DNA of 5,621 nt from an uncultured Bacteroidales bacterium (GTDB taxonomy: Bacteria; Bacteroidota; Bacteroidia; Bacteroidales; Paludibacteraceae), in NCBI GenBank assembly GCA_900321775.1, contig ONXE01000129.1, positions 1 through 5,621 of the forward strand, read 5' to 3'. Numbering within the stretch: the first letter of the stretch is position 1; each line of letters opens with the position of its first letter. A program made the translations under genes and the position numbers. Shown here piece by piece: positions 1 through 5,621 of this stretch. The notes under the pieces are model-generated. The model had not been told where the DNA came from. It did not search any database and worked only from the letters and a program-made list of their open reading frames with translations.

Positions 1-4
1 GGTA

Positions 5-811
5 ATGAGGTCGTCTGTCGAAGATATAATCCGCTCGTTTGAGCCAATCAGTTTGGCGCAAATGGAGAGCGTGAAACTGATGAACCGCATCGACACCAAG
101 TTTGTTGTGCCGATGTCGGTTTTGCCAGCTATTTTGGAGGCGGCACAAGCAGATTATTTTGCGCAGGAGATTGAAGGCAAACGCGTTGCCACGTATGACA
201 CGATGTACTACGATACGGACACGCTTGACATGTACGTCCGACACCATGACCGCCAACTGACCCGGCAGAAGATACGCGTCAGGCAATATGTGGACAGCGA
301 CCTGACGTTCCTTGAGGTCAAGCGCAAGAACAACAAAGGGCGTACCAACAAGAAACGTATCGTGGTGCCGGGGTTCGACTTCACGGCAGACACGCCAAGT
401 GTGCTGAAGCACAAGAAGAAAGAAGACGAAGCGGTGACCGTAGAGAGTTTCATCGACGCCAAAAGCCGGTACGAGTGGTCGGAGATAAGTCCGCATCTGT
501 GGACGAAATTTCACCGCATCACCCTGGTCAACAAAGCCAAGACCGAAAGGCTGACGATAGACTTGGACCTCGTGTGGGACAATGTAGTGAGCGGACTGAA
601 AAAAACCTATCCGGAGTTGGTCATCATCGAACTCAAACGCGACGGAAACGTACCGTCCCACATGATAGACATCATGCTGGCAAACCGCGTCAAGCCGCTG
701 AAAATAAGCAAATACTGCATCGGCACAGCCCTCACCACTCCGGGCATAAAGAAGAACCGGTTCAAAAACAAAATCCGGGCTATAGAGAAAACGTTGAAAA
801 TTGAAAATTGA
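5..811 (+). CDS. VTC-domain protein (polyphosphate polymerase-like)
   Basis: This 268-residue protein has the layout of the VTC domain, a triphosphate-tunnel fold whose yeast member Vtc4 makes polyphosphate from ATP. Visible blocks are NRIDTKF (27-33), the basic strand RQKIRVRQY (87-95), LEVKRKNNKGR (103-113, with E104 and K106), the acidic strand LTIDLDL (183-189), IIELKRDG (207-214, with E209 and K211) and KISKYCIG (233-240). These are the alternating basic and acidic strands expected to line the tunnel and bind nucleotide and metal. It has no signal peptide or membrane segment, so it should be cytosolic, with a lysine-rich tail. The ATG lies four bases from the window edge, so an upstream start cannot be excluded, but the N-terminus (short helix then FEPISL) looks family-like and complete. 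The last residues, LKIEN, and the stop codon are encoded by a tandem heptamer array. The family assignment is firm. Polyphosphate synthesis itself is inferred, and another triphosphate or polyanion substrate is possible. Confidence 0.88.
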   Translation: MRSSVEDIIRSFEPISLAQMESVKLMNRIDTKFVVPMSVLPAILEAAQADYFAQEIEGKRVATYDTMYYDTDTLDMYVRHHDRQLTRQKIRVRQYVDSDLTFLEVKRKNNKGRTNKKRIVVPGFDFTADTPSVLKHKKKEDEAVTVESFIDAKSRYEWSEISPHLWTKFHRITLVNKAKTERLTIDLDLVWDNVVSGLKKTYPELVIIELKRDGNVPSHMIDIMLANRVKPLKISKYCIGTALTTPGIKKNRFKNKIRAIEKTLKIEN

Positions 812-821
812 AAATTGAAAA
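794..821. repeat. Tandem heptamer array (TTGAAAA x4)
   Basis: Four perfect head-to-tail copies of TTGAAAA, followed by a partial TT, start inside the 3' end of the VTC-domain gene and run past its stop codon (TGA at 809-811). The array has a + strand stop in all three frames and none on the complementary strand. Similar A-rich heptamers recur at 932-959, just before the next gene. Function is unknown; slipped-strand copy-number change is plausible. Confidence 0.9.
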
Positions 822-829
822 TTCTTAAT

Positions 830-933
830 TCGGCAGAGCCTCATACGATCGGCAGAGCCGTGCATGGTTAAGGGTTCATGGTTCATGGTTAAGGGTTCTT
901 ACCTCGCAGGCTCGGACGATCGGCAGAGCCGTG
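830..933. repeat. Three direct copies of TCGGCAGAGCC, two within an 18-bp perfect repeat
   Basis: The word TCGGCAGAGCC occurs at 830-840, 849-859 and 920-930. The second and third copies sit inside the identical 18-mer ACGATCGGCAGAGCCGTG at 845-862 and 916-933, whose starts are 71 bp apart. Each 18-mer holds the palindrome CGATCG and a small CGGC-AGA-GCCG inverted repeat. No T-run follows, so these are not intrinsic terminators. They may be remnants of a dispersed intergenic repeat or protein-binding sites; the sequence does not decide. Confidence 0.85.
864..898. repeat. Heptamer array A(T/G)GGTT(A/C) x5
   Basis: Five contiguous 7-bp units read ATGGTTA, AGGGTTC, ATGGTTC, ATGGTTA, AGGGTTC. 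Equivalently, a 14-bp word is repeated at 864-877 and 885-898 with one extra unit between. The array lies between the two 18-bp repeats. It has the same 7-bp period as the TTGAAAA arrays on each side but a different sequence. Confidence 0.88.
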
Positions 934-959
934 GAAAGTTGAAAGTAGAAAATTAAAAG
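932..959. repeat. Degenerate heptamer array (TTGAAAR-like x4)
   Basis: Four contiguous imperfect units, TGGAAAG, TTGAAAG, TAGAAAA and TTAAAAG, match the consensus TTGAAAR. The array abuts the second 18-bp repeat and ends five bases before the ATG of the DUF4956 gene, so it forms that gene's A-rich translation-initiation region. It looks like a diverged relative of the perfect TTGAAAA array at 794-821. Confidence 0.72.
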
Positions 960-963
960 TTAT

Positions 964-1719
964 ATGTTATTACAAGTTGATTTGGCCAACCCCACGTTGG
1001 AGTTTTTAGAGAACGATCCGTCTATTGCGGCCCGTTTTGGCGCAGAAGACAGTATTTCGTATGTGATGCACTCGTTAGCCGGTCTTCTCGGCGTGAGCGA
1101 GGAAATCATCACCATGCCGCTGATGTTCCTGTTTAACCTGCTGGTTTCGTGGATTCTGATTTACGGCATCTATTACCGATTCAGTCGTCGCCGCGACTAT
1201 TATGTACAGTTCATGCTCTTCTCCAGCGGCATGTTCCTGCTGCTGTGGCTGATGCAGATTCTGGACATCCAAACAGGATTCGTGCTCGGTTTGTTTGCTA
1301 TCTTCGGCATGATTCGTTACCGCACGGAAACGGTGCCTATCCGTGAGATGAACTACATGTTCCTCATCATTGCCCTGTCGGTCATCAACTCGCTTAGCCT
1401 GAAAGCAGACGGATTGGCATGGTATTTGTTGCTTATAGCCAACATACTGATGTTAGTTTTGGCGTGGGGATTTGAGCAGTGGAACGGACGCAAATGTCTC
1501 TCCACCAAGATTATCCTGTACGAGAAGATTGAGAACATCAAGCCCGAGAATCGTGCCGCCCTCATTGCCGACCTGCATGAGCGCACCGGACTGGAAGTGG
1601 TGGATGTGGAGATTGGACATATTGATTTTCTGCGCGATGTGGCGTATATCAAACTGACCTATCCGCTGGAGCCGGGCAAAACCGTAAACAGTATTGACCA
1701 AATAACGAAATTCAAATGA
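964..1719 (+). CDS. DUF4956 family inner-membrane protein
   Basis: This 251-residue protein has about five hydrophobic segments: roughly 51-70, 81-99, a short one at 104-117, 131-147 and 151-170. A cytosolic C-terminal domain (about 180-251) follows, with alternating strands and one helix that suggest a small ferredoxin-like fold. The stretch GLFAIFGMIRYRTE (109-122), followed by VPIREMNYMF, is the hallmark of DUF4956, where a short membrane segment leads into a charged loop. Bacterial DUF4956 genes often sit beside VTC-domain genes, as here. The molecular role is not established. I infer it is the membrane partner of the cytosolic VTC protein, perhaps anchoring it or conducting its product. 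The start is an ATG after an A-rich tract with no Shine-Dalgarno sequence, as usual in Bacteroidota. The stop is one base before the next ATG, so translation of the two is probably coupled. The family call is confident; the function is not. Confidence 0.88.
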   Translation: MLLQVDLANPTLEFLENDPSIAARFGAEDSISYVMHSLAGLLGVSEEIITMPLMFLFNLLVSWILIYGIYYRFSRRRDYYVQFMLFSSGMFLLLWLMQILDIQTGFVLGLFAIFGMIRYRTETVPIREMNYMFLIIALSVINSLSLKADGLAWYLLLIANILMLVLAWGFEQWNGRKCLSTKIILYEKIENIKPENRAALIADLHERTGLEVVDVEIGHIDFLRDVAYIKLTYPLEPGKTVNSIDQITKFK

Positions 1720-1720
1720 T

Positions 1721-2560
1721 ATGAGGCCGTTTCGCATCAAGATAAAAAATCGCTTTGCACAAGCCGCAAAGACCCTCTTGCTTTGCAGCATCGCATTAGT
1801 GCCCCTATCTGCTTTCGCGTGGGAGTACGACTCCGAGGCTGCCACCACCACGCAGGCAGTTCAACTGCGTACTGGCGCTGCGTTCAACAAGAAATGGCAT
1901 AACGGTCTCCGTTTGGGCATAAGCGAAGAAGTACGATTTGACGTCTATAATTCGATGGTCGGCCCCCATTTCCGCAAGTCGTACACCACAATCGACCTGG
2001 GCTACAAACCTATCGAGTACGTCAAGTTTGATGCGGGCTATACTTTCAGAATCATCGGGGCGGACAGCACCTGGTCGGCGGCCAAGAAAGCAGACGTCAA
2101 CGAGTGGATGCGGCATCGTGTGTTCTTCAGCGTAACGGGTTCGTACACTTTTGATTACGCGAAGATATACCTGCGTGAGCGGGCACAGCTGGACATGCGC
2201 ACGGACAGCGTCAACCCGTTGGAAAAGAACAAGTTCAATTGGGTGTTACGCAGCCGAGTCGGCTCGGAGTTTATCATCCCCGGCAAGCCGGTTAAACCGT
2301 ATCTGTGGGTGGAACTCATCAACACGCTCAACGCGCCCGAATATCAGCAGAAAAACGGACATCAGTTTATCTCGGATGTACGAACGCAAGCCGGCATCAA
2401 ATGGCGCGTGAGCAGGCTTAGCACACTCGATTTCTATTACCGTTTCACCTACGGCTACGACCGCGACATCAACATCACGAAAAATAAAGGAAAAATCGAA
2501 CTGACGGAAGAGACACTGTATCAGCACTCCATCGGTATCACATATAATTTGGATTGGTAA
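1721..2560 (+). CDS. DUF2490 family protein, probable outer-membrane beta-barrel
   Basis: This 279-residue protein begins with a basic N-terminus (several R and K in residues 2-17), then a hydrophobic core and an AFA site before W34, which together read as a Sec signal peptide cleaved after A33. The mature part is rich in amphipathic strands with alternating aromatic and charged residues, for example LRLGISEEVRFDV (63-75), RHRVFFSVTGSYTFDY (131-146), KIYLRERAQLDMR (148-160) and LDFYYRFTYGYDRD (236-249). It ends YNLDW, with the terminal aromatic residue common in barrel proteins. This pattern and length fit DUF2490, a Bacteroidota-rich family with no defined biochemistry. It starts one base after the DUF4956 stop and ends two bases before the next ATG. 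I infer it is the outer-membrane part of the same system, possibly a pore or a structural partner. Family confidence is good; barrel topology is inferred from strand pattern only. Confidence 0.82.
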   Translation: MRPFRIKIKNRFAQAAKTLLLCSIALVPLSAFAWEYDSEAATTTQAVQLRTGAAFNKKWHNGLRLGISEEVRFDVYNSMVGPHFRKSYTTIDLGYKPIEYVKFDAGYTFRIIGADSTWSAAKKADVNEWMRHRVFFSVTGSYTFDYAKIYLRERAQLDMRTDSVNPLEKNKFNWVLRSRVGSEFIIPGKPVKPYLWVELINTLNAPEYQQKNGHQFISDVRTQAGIKWRVSRLSTLDFYYRFTYGYDRDINITKNKGKIELTEETLYQHSIGITYNLDW

Positions 2561-2562
2561 GT

Positions 2563-3018
2563 ATGAAAACAACTAACTTTATAAACCGAATCTTCAGTAT
2601 CACTGTATTCGCTCTTTGTTCTGTTCTTTTGACCACTTTGTCGGCACAGAGTCTTCTGACGCCCGAGCAACTGGCCAAACGCGAGAAACGCAAGAACCTG
2701 ACGGTGAAAGAATGGAACACCGACAACAACACGAACACGCGCTGGCTGGACCGAATCAAAGTGTATGATAGCCAGGGGCGCTGCGTGGAGGAAATAGAGT
2801 ACGCGTCATACGGCCAGAAATGGCGCGTCACCAGCACCTACGACGATGCAACGGGCAAAGTGAAAGAGGAGGTCGAATACAACGACCGCAACCGTCCTGT
2901 CCGCATCCGCAAATACGAGTGGAACGCCGACGGCACCAAAGCCAAGCAGTACAACTACCTGCCTAACGGCAAACTATATTCCGTCAAAGTGTATGAATAC
3001 ATCTTCTCGGACAAATAA
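2563..3018 (+). CDS. Small secreted protein with YD-like repeats
   Basis: This 151-residue protein has a signal peptide (MKTTNFINRI, a hydrophobic core to about residue 25, then TLSAQ, likely cleaved near 28-29). A charged helical linker (about 31-50) follows. The rest is four repeats of about 13-15 residues built as Y, a turn with Gly, then Y: Y68-G72-Y80, Y93-G98-Y106, Y118-G124-Y130 and Y132-G136-Y144. These resemble YD/RHS or MORN-like beta-hairpin repeats and the small secreted repeat proteins of Bacteroidales. I chose the ATG at 2563, two bases after the previous stop, over a TTG at 2554 that would overlap the DUF2490 gene and add three residues before a normal signal peptide. It is the last gene before the terminator, so it is probably co-expressed with the envelope genes. 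I do not recognise a specific family. It may be periplasmic or surface-exposed; there is no lipobox cysteine. Confidence 0.75.
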   Translation: MKTTNFINRIFSITVFALCSVLLTTLSAQSLLTPEQLAKREKRKNLTVKEWNTDNNTNTRWLDRIKVYDSQGRCVEEIEYASYGQKWRVTSTYDDATGKVKEEVEYNDRNRPVRIRKYEWNADGTKAKQYNYLPNGKLYSVKVYEYIFSDK

Positions 3019-3022
3019 CCCA

Positions 3023-3043
3023 TAGCGCCCTTCCAATGCGCTA
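3023..3043 (+). other. Short hairpin after the operon's last stop codon
   Basis: TAGCGC at 3023-3028 and GCGCTA at 3038-3043 form a perfect 6-bp inverted repeat with a 9-nt loop, starting five bases after the stop. No T-run follows directly; the stronger terminator hairpin begins ten bases later. It may stabilise the mRNA 3' end or may be a chance palindrome. Confidence 0.4.
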
Positions 3044-3052
3044 AACTACCCC

Positions 3053-3090
3053 AAAAAGGACCTTGCACCAGCCATGCGAGGTCTTTTTTT
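3053..3090 (+). terminator. Intrinsic terminator of the four-gene unit
   Basis: The left arm AAAAAGGACCTTGCA (3053-3067) pairs with TGCGAGGTCTTTTTT (3075-3089) over 15 positions, two of them G-T wobbles, with the 7-nt loop CCAGCCA. The right arm ends in seven Ts, and a second run of seven Ts lies at 3094-3100. The A-tract on the left would give a T-tract on the other strand, so it could work both ways, but no converging gene is present. It ends the upstream unit and insulates alaS. Confidence 0.88.
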
Positions 3091-3109
3091 GCATTTTTTT
3101 GCGTTTTCG

Positions 3110-3141
3110 TTTGCACATATCAAAAAAATTCACTAACTTTG
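3110..3141 (+). promoter_or_regulatory. Bacteroidota-type sigma promoter for alaS
   Basis: TTTG at 3110-3113 and TAACTTTG at 3134-3141 match the Bacteroidota housekeeping promoter (TTTG near -33, TAnnTTTG near -7) with a 20-nt spacer, which lies in the preferred range. Transcription would start at about 3146-3149, giving a leader of roughly 75-80 nt before the alaS ATG. The promoter sits just after the terminator, so alaS is independently transcribed. Confidence 0.82.
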
Positions 3142-3144
3142 CAC

Positions 3145-3190
3145 CCAAATTGCGTAATATGCCGTAAAGGCATCGGAAATAGGCAATTGG
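3145..3190 (+). promoter_or_regulatory. Possible structured leader of alaS (nested hairpins)
   Basis: AATTGC (3148-3153) can pair with GCAATT (3183-3188), extended by CC (3145-3146) with GG (3189-3190) across a one-base bulge. Inside lies a second perfect hairpin, ATGCC (3159-3163) with GGCAT (3169-3173) and loop GTAAA. The fold would begin at or just before the predicted transcription start. The stems are short, so this is a candidate only. No known riboswitch or T-box features (specifier loop, antiterminator bulge) are visible. Confidence 0.35.
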
Positions 3191-3225
3191 ACAACATAGA
3201 AGATAATAATAGAAAACGAAATAGA

Positions 3226-5621
3226 ATGACAAGTCAAGAGATTAGGAAGTCCTTTTTGGACTTTATGGCAAGCAAGGGGCATCAGGTAGTGCCGAGTGCT
3301 CCGATGGTGATAAAAGATGACCCGACGCTGATGTTTACCAACGCGGGCATGAACCCGTGGAAGGGCATTATTCTGGGGAATGACCCAATCAAATATCCGC
3401 GCGTAGCAGACAGCCAGAAATGTCTTCGCGTGAGCGGCAAGCATAATGACCTTGAGGAGGTGGGACACGACACGTACCACCACACGATGTTCGAGATGCT
3501 GGGCAACTGGTCGTTTGGCGACTACTTCAAGCAGGAAGCCATCGACTGGGCCTGGGAATACCTGGTAGATGTACTTAAACTGAATCCGAAGGACCTGTAC
3601 GCCACGGTGTTCGAGGGCTCTGCAGAAGAGGGTCTTGGCCGCGATGACGAAGCAGCCCGTATCTGGGAGAAACATCTGCCTAAGGACCACATCCTGAACG
3701 GCAACAAGCACGATAACTTCTGGGAAATGGGCGATACGGGTCCTTGCGGCCCTTGCTCCGAGATTCATGTGGACAGCCGCAGCGATGAGGAGAAAGCCAA
3801 GGTTCCCGGACGCGAGTTGGTGAACAAAGACCATCCGCAGGTGATTGAGATTTGGAACATCGTGTTCATGCAATACAACCGCAAAGCAGACAGCAGCCTG
3901 GAGCCACTGGCAAAGAAAGTGATTGACACAGGCATGGGTTTCGAGCGTCTGGTGCGTACCATTCAGGGCAAGACCTCGAACTACGATACGGACGTGTTCC
4001 AGCCTATGCTGAGCAAGATTGGTGAACTGACGGGGCACAAATACGGCGCGAAAGAGGATGTGGATATTGCGATGCGCGTAATCGCAGACCATATCCGCAC
4101 CATAGCATTCGCTATCACCGACGGACAGTTGCCGAGCAACGAGAAAGCCGGTTACGTGATTCGTCGTATCCTGCGCCGAGCAGTCCGCTACGGTTACACA
4201 TTCTTGGGCCAACGCGAGGCTTTCCTGTACAAACTGGTTCCGCAACTGATTGCAGACCTGGGCGCAGCCTATCCGGAACTGAAGAAACAGGAGCAGCAGA
4301 TTACTCCGGTTATCCGCAGCGAAGAAGAGGCTTTCCTCCGCACCTTGGACAAGGGTATCGGCCTGCTGAGCAAACTGATGGATGAGGCCAAGAAACAGGG
4401 CAAGACGGAGATTTCGGGCGTAGATGTGTTCACGCTGAAAGACACGTACGGTTTCCCCTTGGACCTAACTGAACTGATTCTGCGCGAAAACGGCTTCACC
4501 ACCAACGAGGCGGAGTACGAGAAAGCGCTGGCTCATCAGAAAGAGATGGGTCGCAGCGCCAACAAACAGGACCTGGGCGACTGGACCGAACTAGCCGAGG
4601 GCGAGCAGCCCGAGTTCGTCGGCTATGATGAACTGAGCGTCAAGACCCGCGTGCTGCGTTATCGTCAAGTGACGATGAAGAGCGGTTCGTTCTATCAGAT
4701 TGTGCTGGAGAAGACTCCTTTCTACGCCGAGATGGGCGGTGAGGTAGGCGACACGGGTACGTTGGGTAACGTAGAAGTGATTGACTGCAAGCGCGAAAAC
4801 GGTCTGAACGTCTGCATCACGAAAGAGTTGCCTGCCGGAATCGAAGGCGAGTTGACAGCCACGGTAGATGCTCATCGTCGCCAGGCTATAGCCTGCAACC
4901 ATAGTGCTACACACATCCTGCATTACGCTCTGCGCCAGGTGCTTGGCGAGCATGTGGAGCAAAAAGGTTCGTTGGTAACGCCGGATAGTCTGCGCTTCGA
5001 CTTCAGCCACTTCCAGAAAGTGACGCCCGAAGAGTTGCGCCGGGCAGAAATGCTTGCCAATCAGATTATTCGCTCCAACTACATATTGGAAGAGCATCGT
5101 CATACACCTATTGCCGAGGCCAAGGCGATGGGCGCGATGGCGCTGTTCGGAGAGAAATACGGCGACGACGTGCGTGTCATCAAGTACGGTCCGTCTATCG
5201 AGCTTTGCGGTGGTTGCCATGTGCACGCTACGGGCGAGATTGGCGTGGTTCGTATCGTAATGGAGACCTCTATTGCCGCGGGTATCCGACGCATCGAGGC
5301 CATCACGGCAGAGAAAGTGGACGACGCGTACTACATGACGCAAGATTTGTTGAATAGCCTGCGTGCTCTATTCAATAACGCTCCGGATTTGGCTGGCGCT
5401 ATTCATAAGACGCTGGATGAGAGTACGGGCCTGAAGAAACAGATTGAGGAGTTCATGGCAGAGAAAATAGCCATGTATCGTGACCAACTGATCAACCGCG
5501 CCGAAGAAATCAATGGCGTGAAGGTAGTGCGCGTCACAGGACAGGCCGACAACAGCATGATTCGTGCTATGCTGCCGCTGCTGAAGGGTAAGTTTACGGA
5601 CGTGAAGTTCGCCGTGATTGC
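3226..5621 (+). CDS. alaS: Alanyl-tRNA synthetase (3' end beyond the window)
   Basis: AlaRS attaches alanine to tRNA-Ala in the cytosol and hydrolyses mischarged Ser- or Gly-tRNA-Ala. The window holds 798 complete codons; bacterial AlaRS is usually about 870-880 residues, so roughly the last 75 are missing at the window edge. Class II landmarks are present: the motif-2 region RVSGKHNDLEEVGH (68-81) leading into HHTMFEMLGNWSFGDYFK, DTGPCGPCSEIH (170-181), motif 3 GMGFER (236-241), and GYVIRRILRRAVRYG (309-323) of the tRNA-recognition helices. The editing domain keeps its zinc ligands, H559 and H563 (HSATH) and C661 and H665 (CGGCH). The C-terminal oligomerisation and tRNA-binding domain begins near 700. 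The ATG at 3226 opens with MTSQEIRKSFLDF, the normal AlaRS N-terminus, and has an A-rich region instead of a Shine-Dalgarno sequence. One feature differs from the more common CGGTH: a cysteine at 664. The reading frame is uninterrupted throughout. Confidence 0.98.
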   Translation, partial: MTSQEIRKSFLDFMASKGHQVVPSAPMVIKDDPTLMFTNAGMNPWKGIILGNDPIKYPRVADSQKCLRVSGKHNDLEEVGHDTYHHTMFEMLGNWSFGDYFKQEAIDWAWEYLVDVLKLNPKDLYATVFEGSAEEGLGRDDEAARIWEKHLPKDHILNGNKHDNFWEMGDTGPCGPCSEIHVDSRSDEEKAKVPGRELVNKDHPQVIEIWNIVFMQYNRKADSSLEPLAKKVIDTGMGFERLVRTIQGKTSNYDTDVFQPMLSKIGELTGHKYGAKEDVDIAMRVIADHIRTIAFAITDGQLPSNEKAGYVIRRILRRAVRYGYTFLGQREAFLYKLVPQLIADLGAAYPELKKQEQQITPVIRSEEEAFLRTLDKGIGLLSKLMDEAKKQGKTEISGVDVFTLKDTYGFPLDLTELILRENGFTTNEAEYEKALAHQKEMGRSANKQDLGDWTELAEGEQPEFVGYDELSVKTRVLRYRQVTMKSGSFYQIVLEKTPFYAEMGGEVGDTGTLGNVEVIDCKRENGLNVCITKELPAGIEGELTATVDAHRRQAIACNHSATHILHYALRQVLGEHVEQKGSLVTPDSLRFDFSHFQKVTPEELRRAEMLANQIIRSNYILEEHRHTPIAEAKAMGAMALFGEKYGDDVRVIKYGPSIELCGGCHVHATGEIGVVRIVMETSIAAGIRRIEAITAEKVDDAYYMTQDLLNSLRALFNNAPDLAGAIHKTLDESTGLKKQIEEFMAEKIAMYRDQLINRAEEINGVKVVRVTGQADNSMIRAMLPLLKGKFTDVKFAVI

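Noticed and set aside
475..804. Plus-strand 109-codon frame inside the VTC gene
   Set aside because: It is an alternative frame of a clearly coding region, with His/Arg/Gln-rich shadow composition.
845..862. CGGC-AGA-GCCG in the 18-bp repeats as terminator hairpins
   Set aside because: The stem is only 4 bp with a 3-nt loop and no T-run follows.
864..956. A 30-codon + strand ORF in the spacer, beginning MVKGSWFMVKGS and ending KLKVEN
   Set aside because: It is made entirely of the heptamer arrays and the 18-bp repeat, and its internal MVKGS duplication mirrors the DNA repeat. No promoter or initiation signal supports it.
2543..2551. TATAATTTG near the end of the DUF2490 gene as a possible promoter for the secreted repeat protein
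   Set aside because: The spacing within the TAnnTTTG element is off by one and no TTTG lies at the right distance upstream. The 2-base gap favours co-transcription.
3133..4245. Long minus-strand open frame (370 codons) opposite the promoter and 5' half of alaS
   Set aside because: It lies antisense to the strongly conserved alaS frame, has low-complexity, His/Val/Ala-rich composition, runs through the alaS promoter, and resembles no known family.
4591..5343. Minus-strand open frame of 250 codons opposite the alaS editing domain
   Set aside because: It is a codon-bias shadow of alaS with no domain signature and no promoter or terminator of its own.

Overview
The window looks like a chromosomal segment of a Bacteroidales bacterium (phylum Bacteroidota), possibly Prevotellaceae-like, although the family cannot be fixed from this sequence. 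Three things support this. The only clear promoter has the Bacteroidota form (TTTG, 20-nt spacer, TAACTTTG). No start codon is preceded by a Shine-Dalgarno sequence. The protein families present (VTC domain, DUF4956, DUF2490, and a Bacteroidales-style alanyl-tRNA synthetase) fit the same group. All genes are on the + strand.

Positions 5-3018 hold four genes that look like one transcription unit. They encode a soluble VTC-domain (polyphosphate-polymerase-like) protein, a multi-pass inner-membrane DUF4956 protein, a signal-peptide-bearing DUF2490 protein that looks like an outer-membrane beta-barrel, and a small secreted protein with YD-like repeats. The last three genes are separated by only 1 and 2 bases. 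The first two are separated by a 152-bp spacer made mostly of short repeats: three 7-bp-period arrays and three copies of an 11-bp word, two of them extended to an 18-bp perfect repeat. No promoter or terminator is visible in that spacer. The set spans cytoplasm, inner membrane, periplasm and outer membrane, which suggests an envelope process tied to polyphosphate or a similar polyanion. The exact function is unknown.

Positions 3019-3225 form the boundary between units: a short hairpin, a strong intrinsic terminator, a Bacteroidota-type promoter, and a leader of about 75-80 nt with a possible nested hairpin starting at the predicted transcription start.

From 3226 to the right edge is alaS (alanyl-tRNA synthetase). 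The first 798 codons are present and the 3' end lies outside the window. It is an independent housekeeping gene with its own promoter. No tRNA or rRNA genes, CRISPR arrays, insertion sequences or phage genes were seen.
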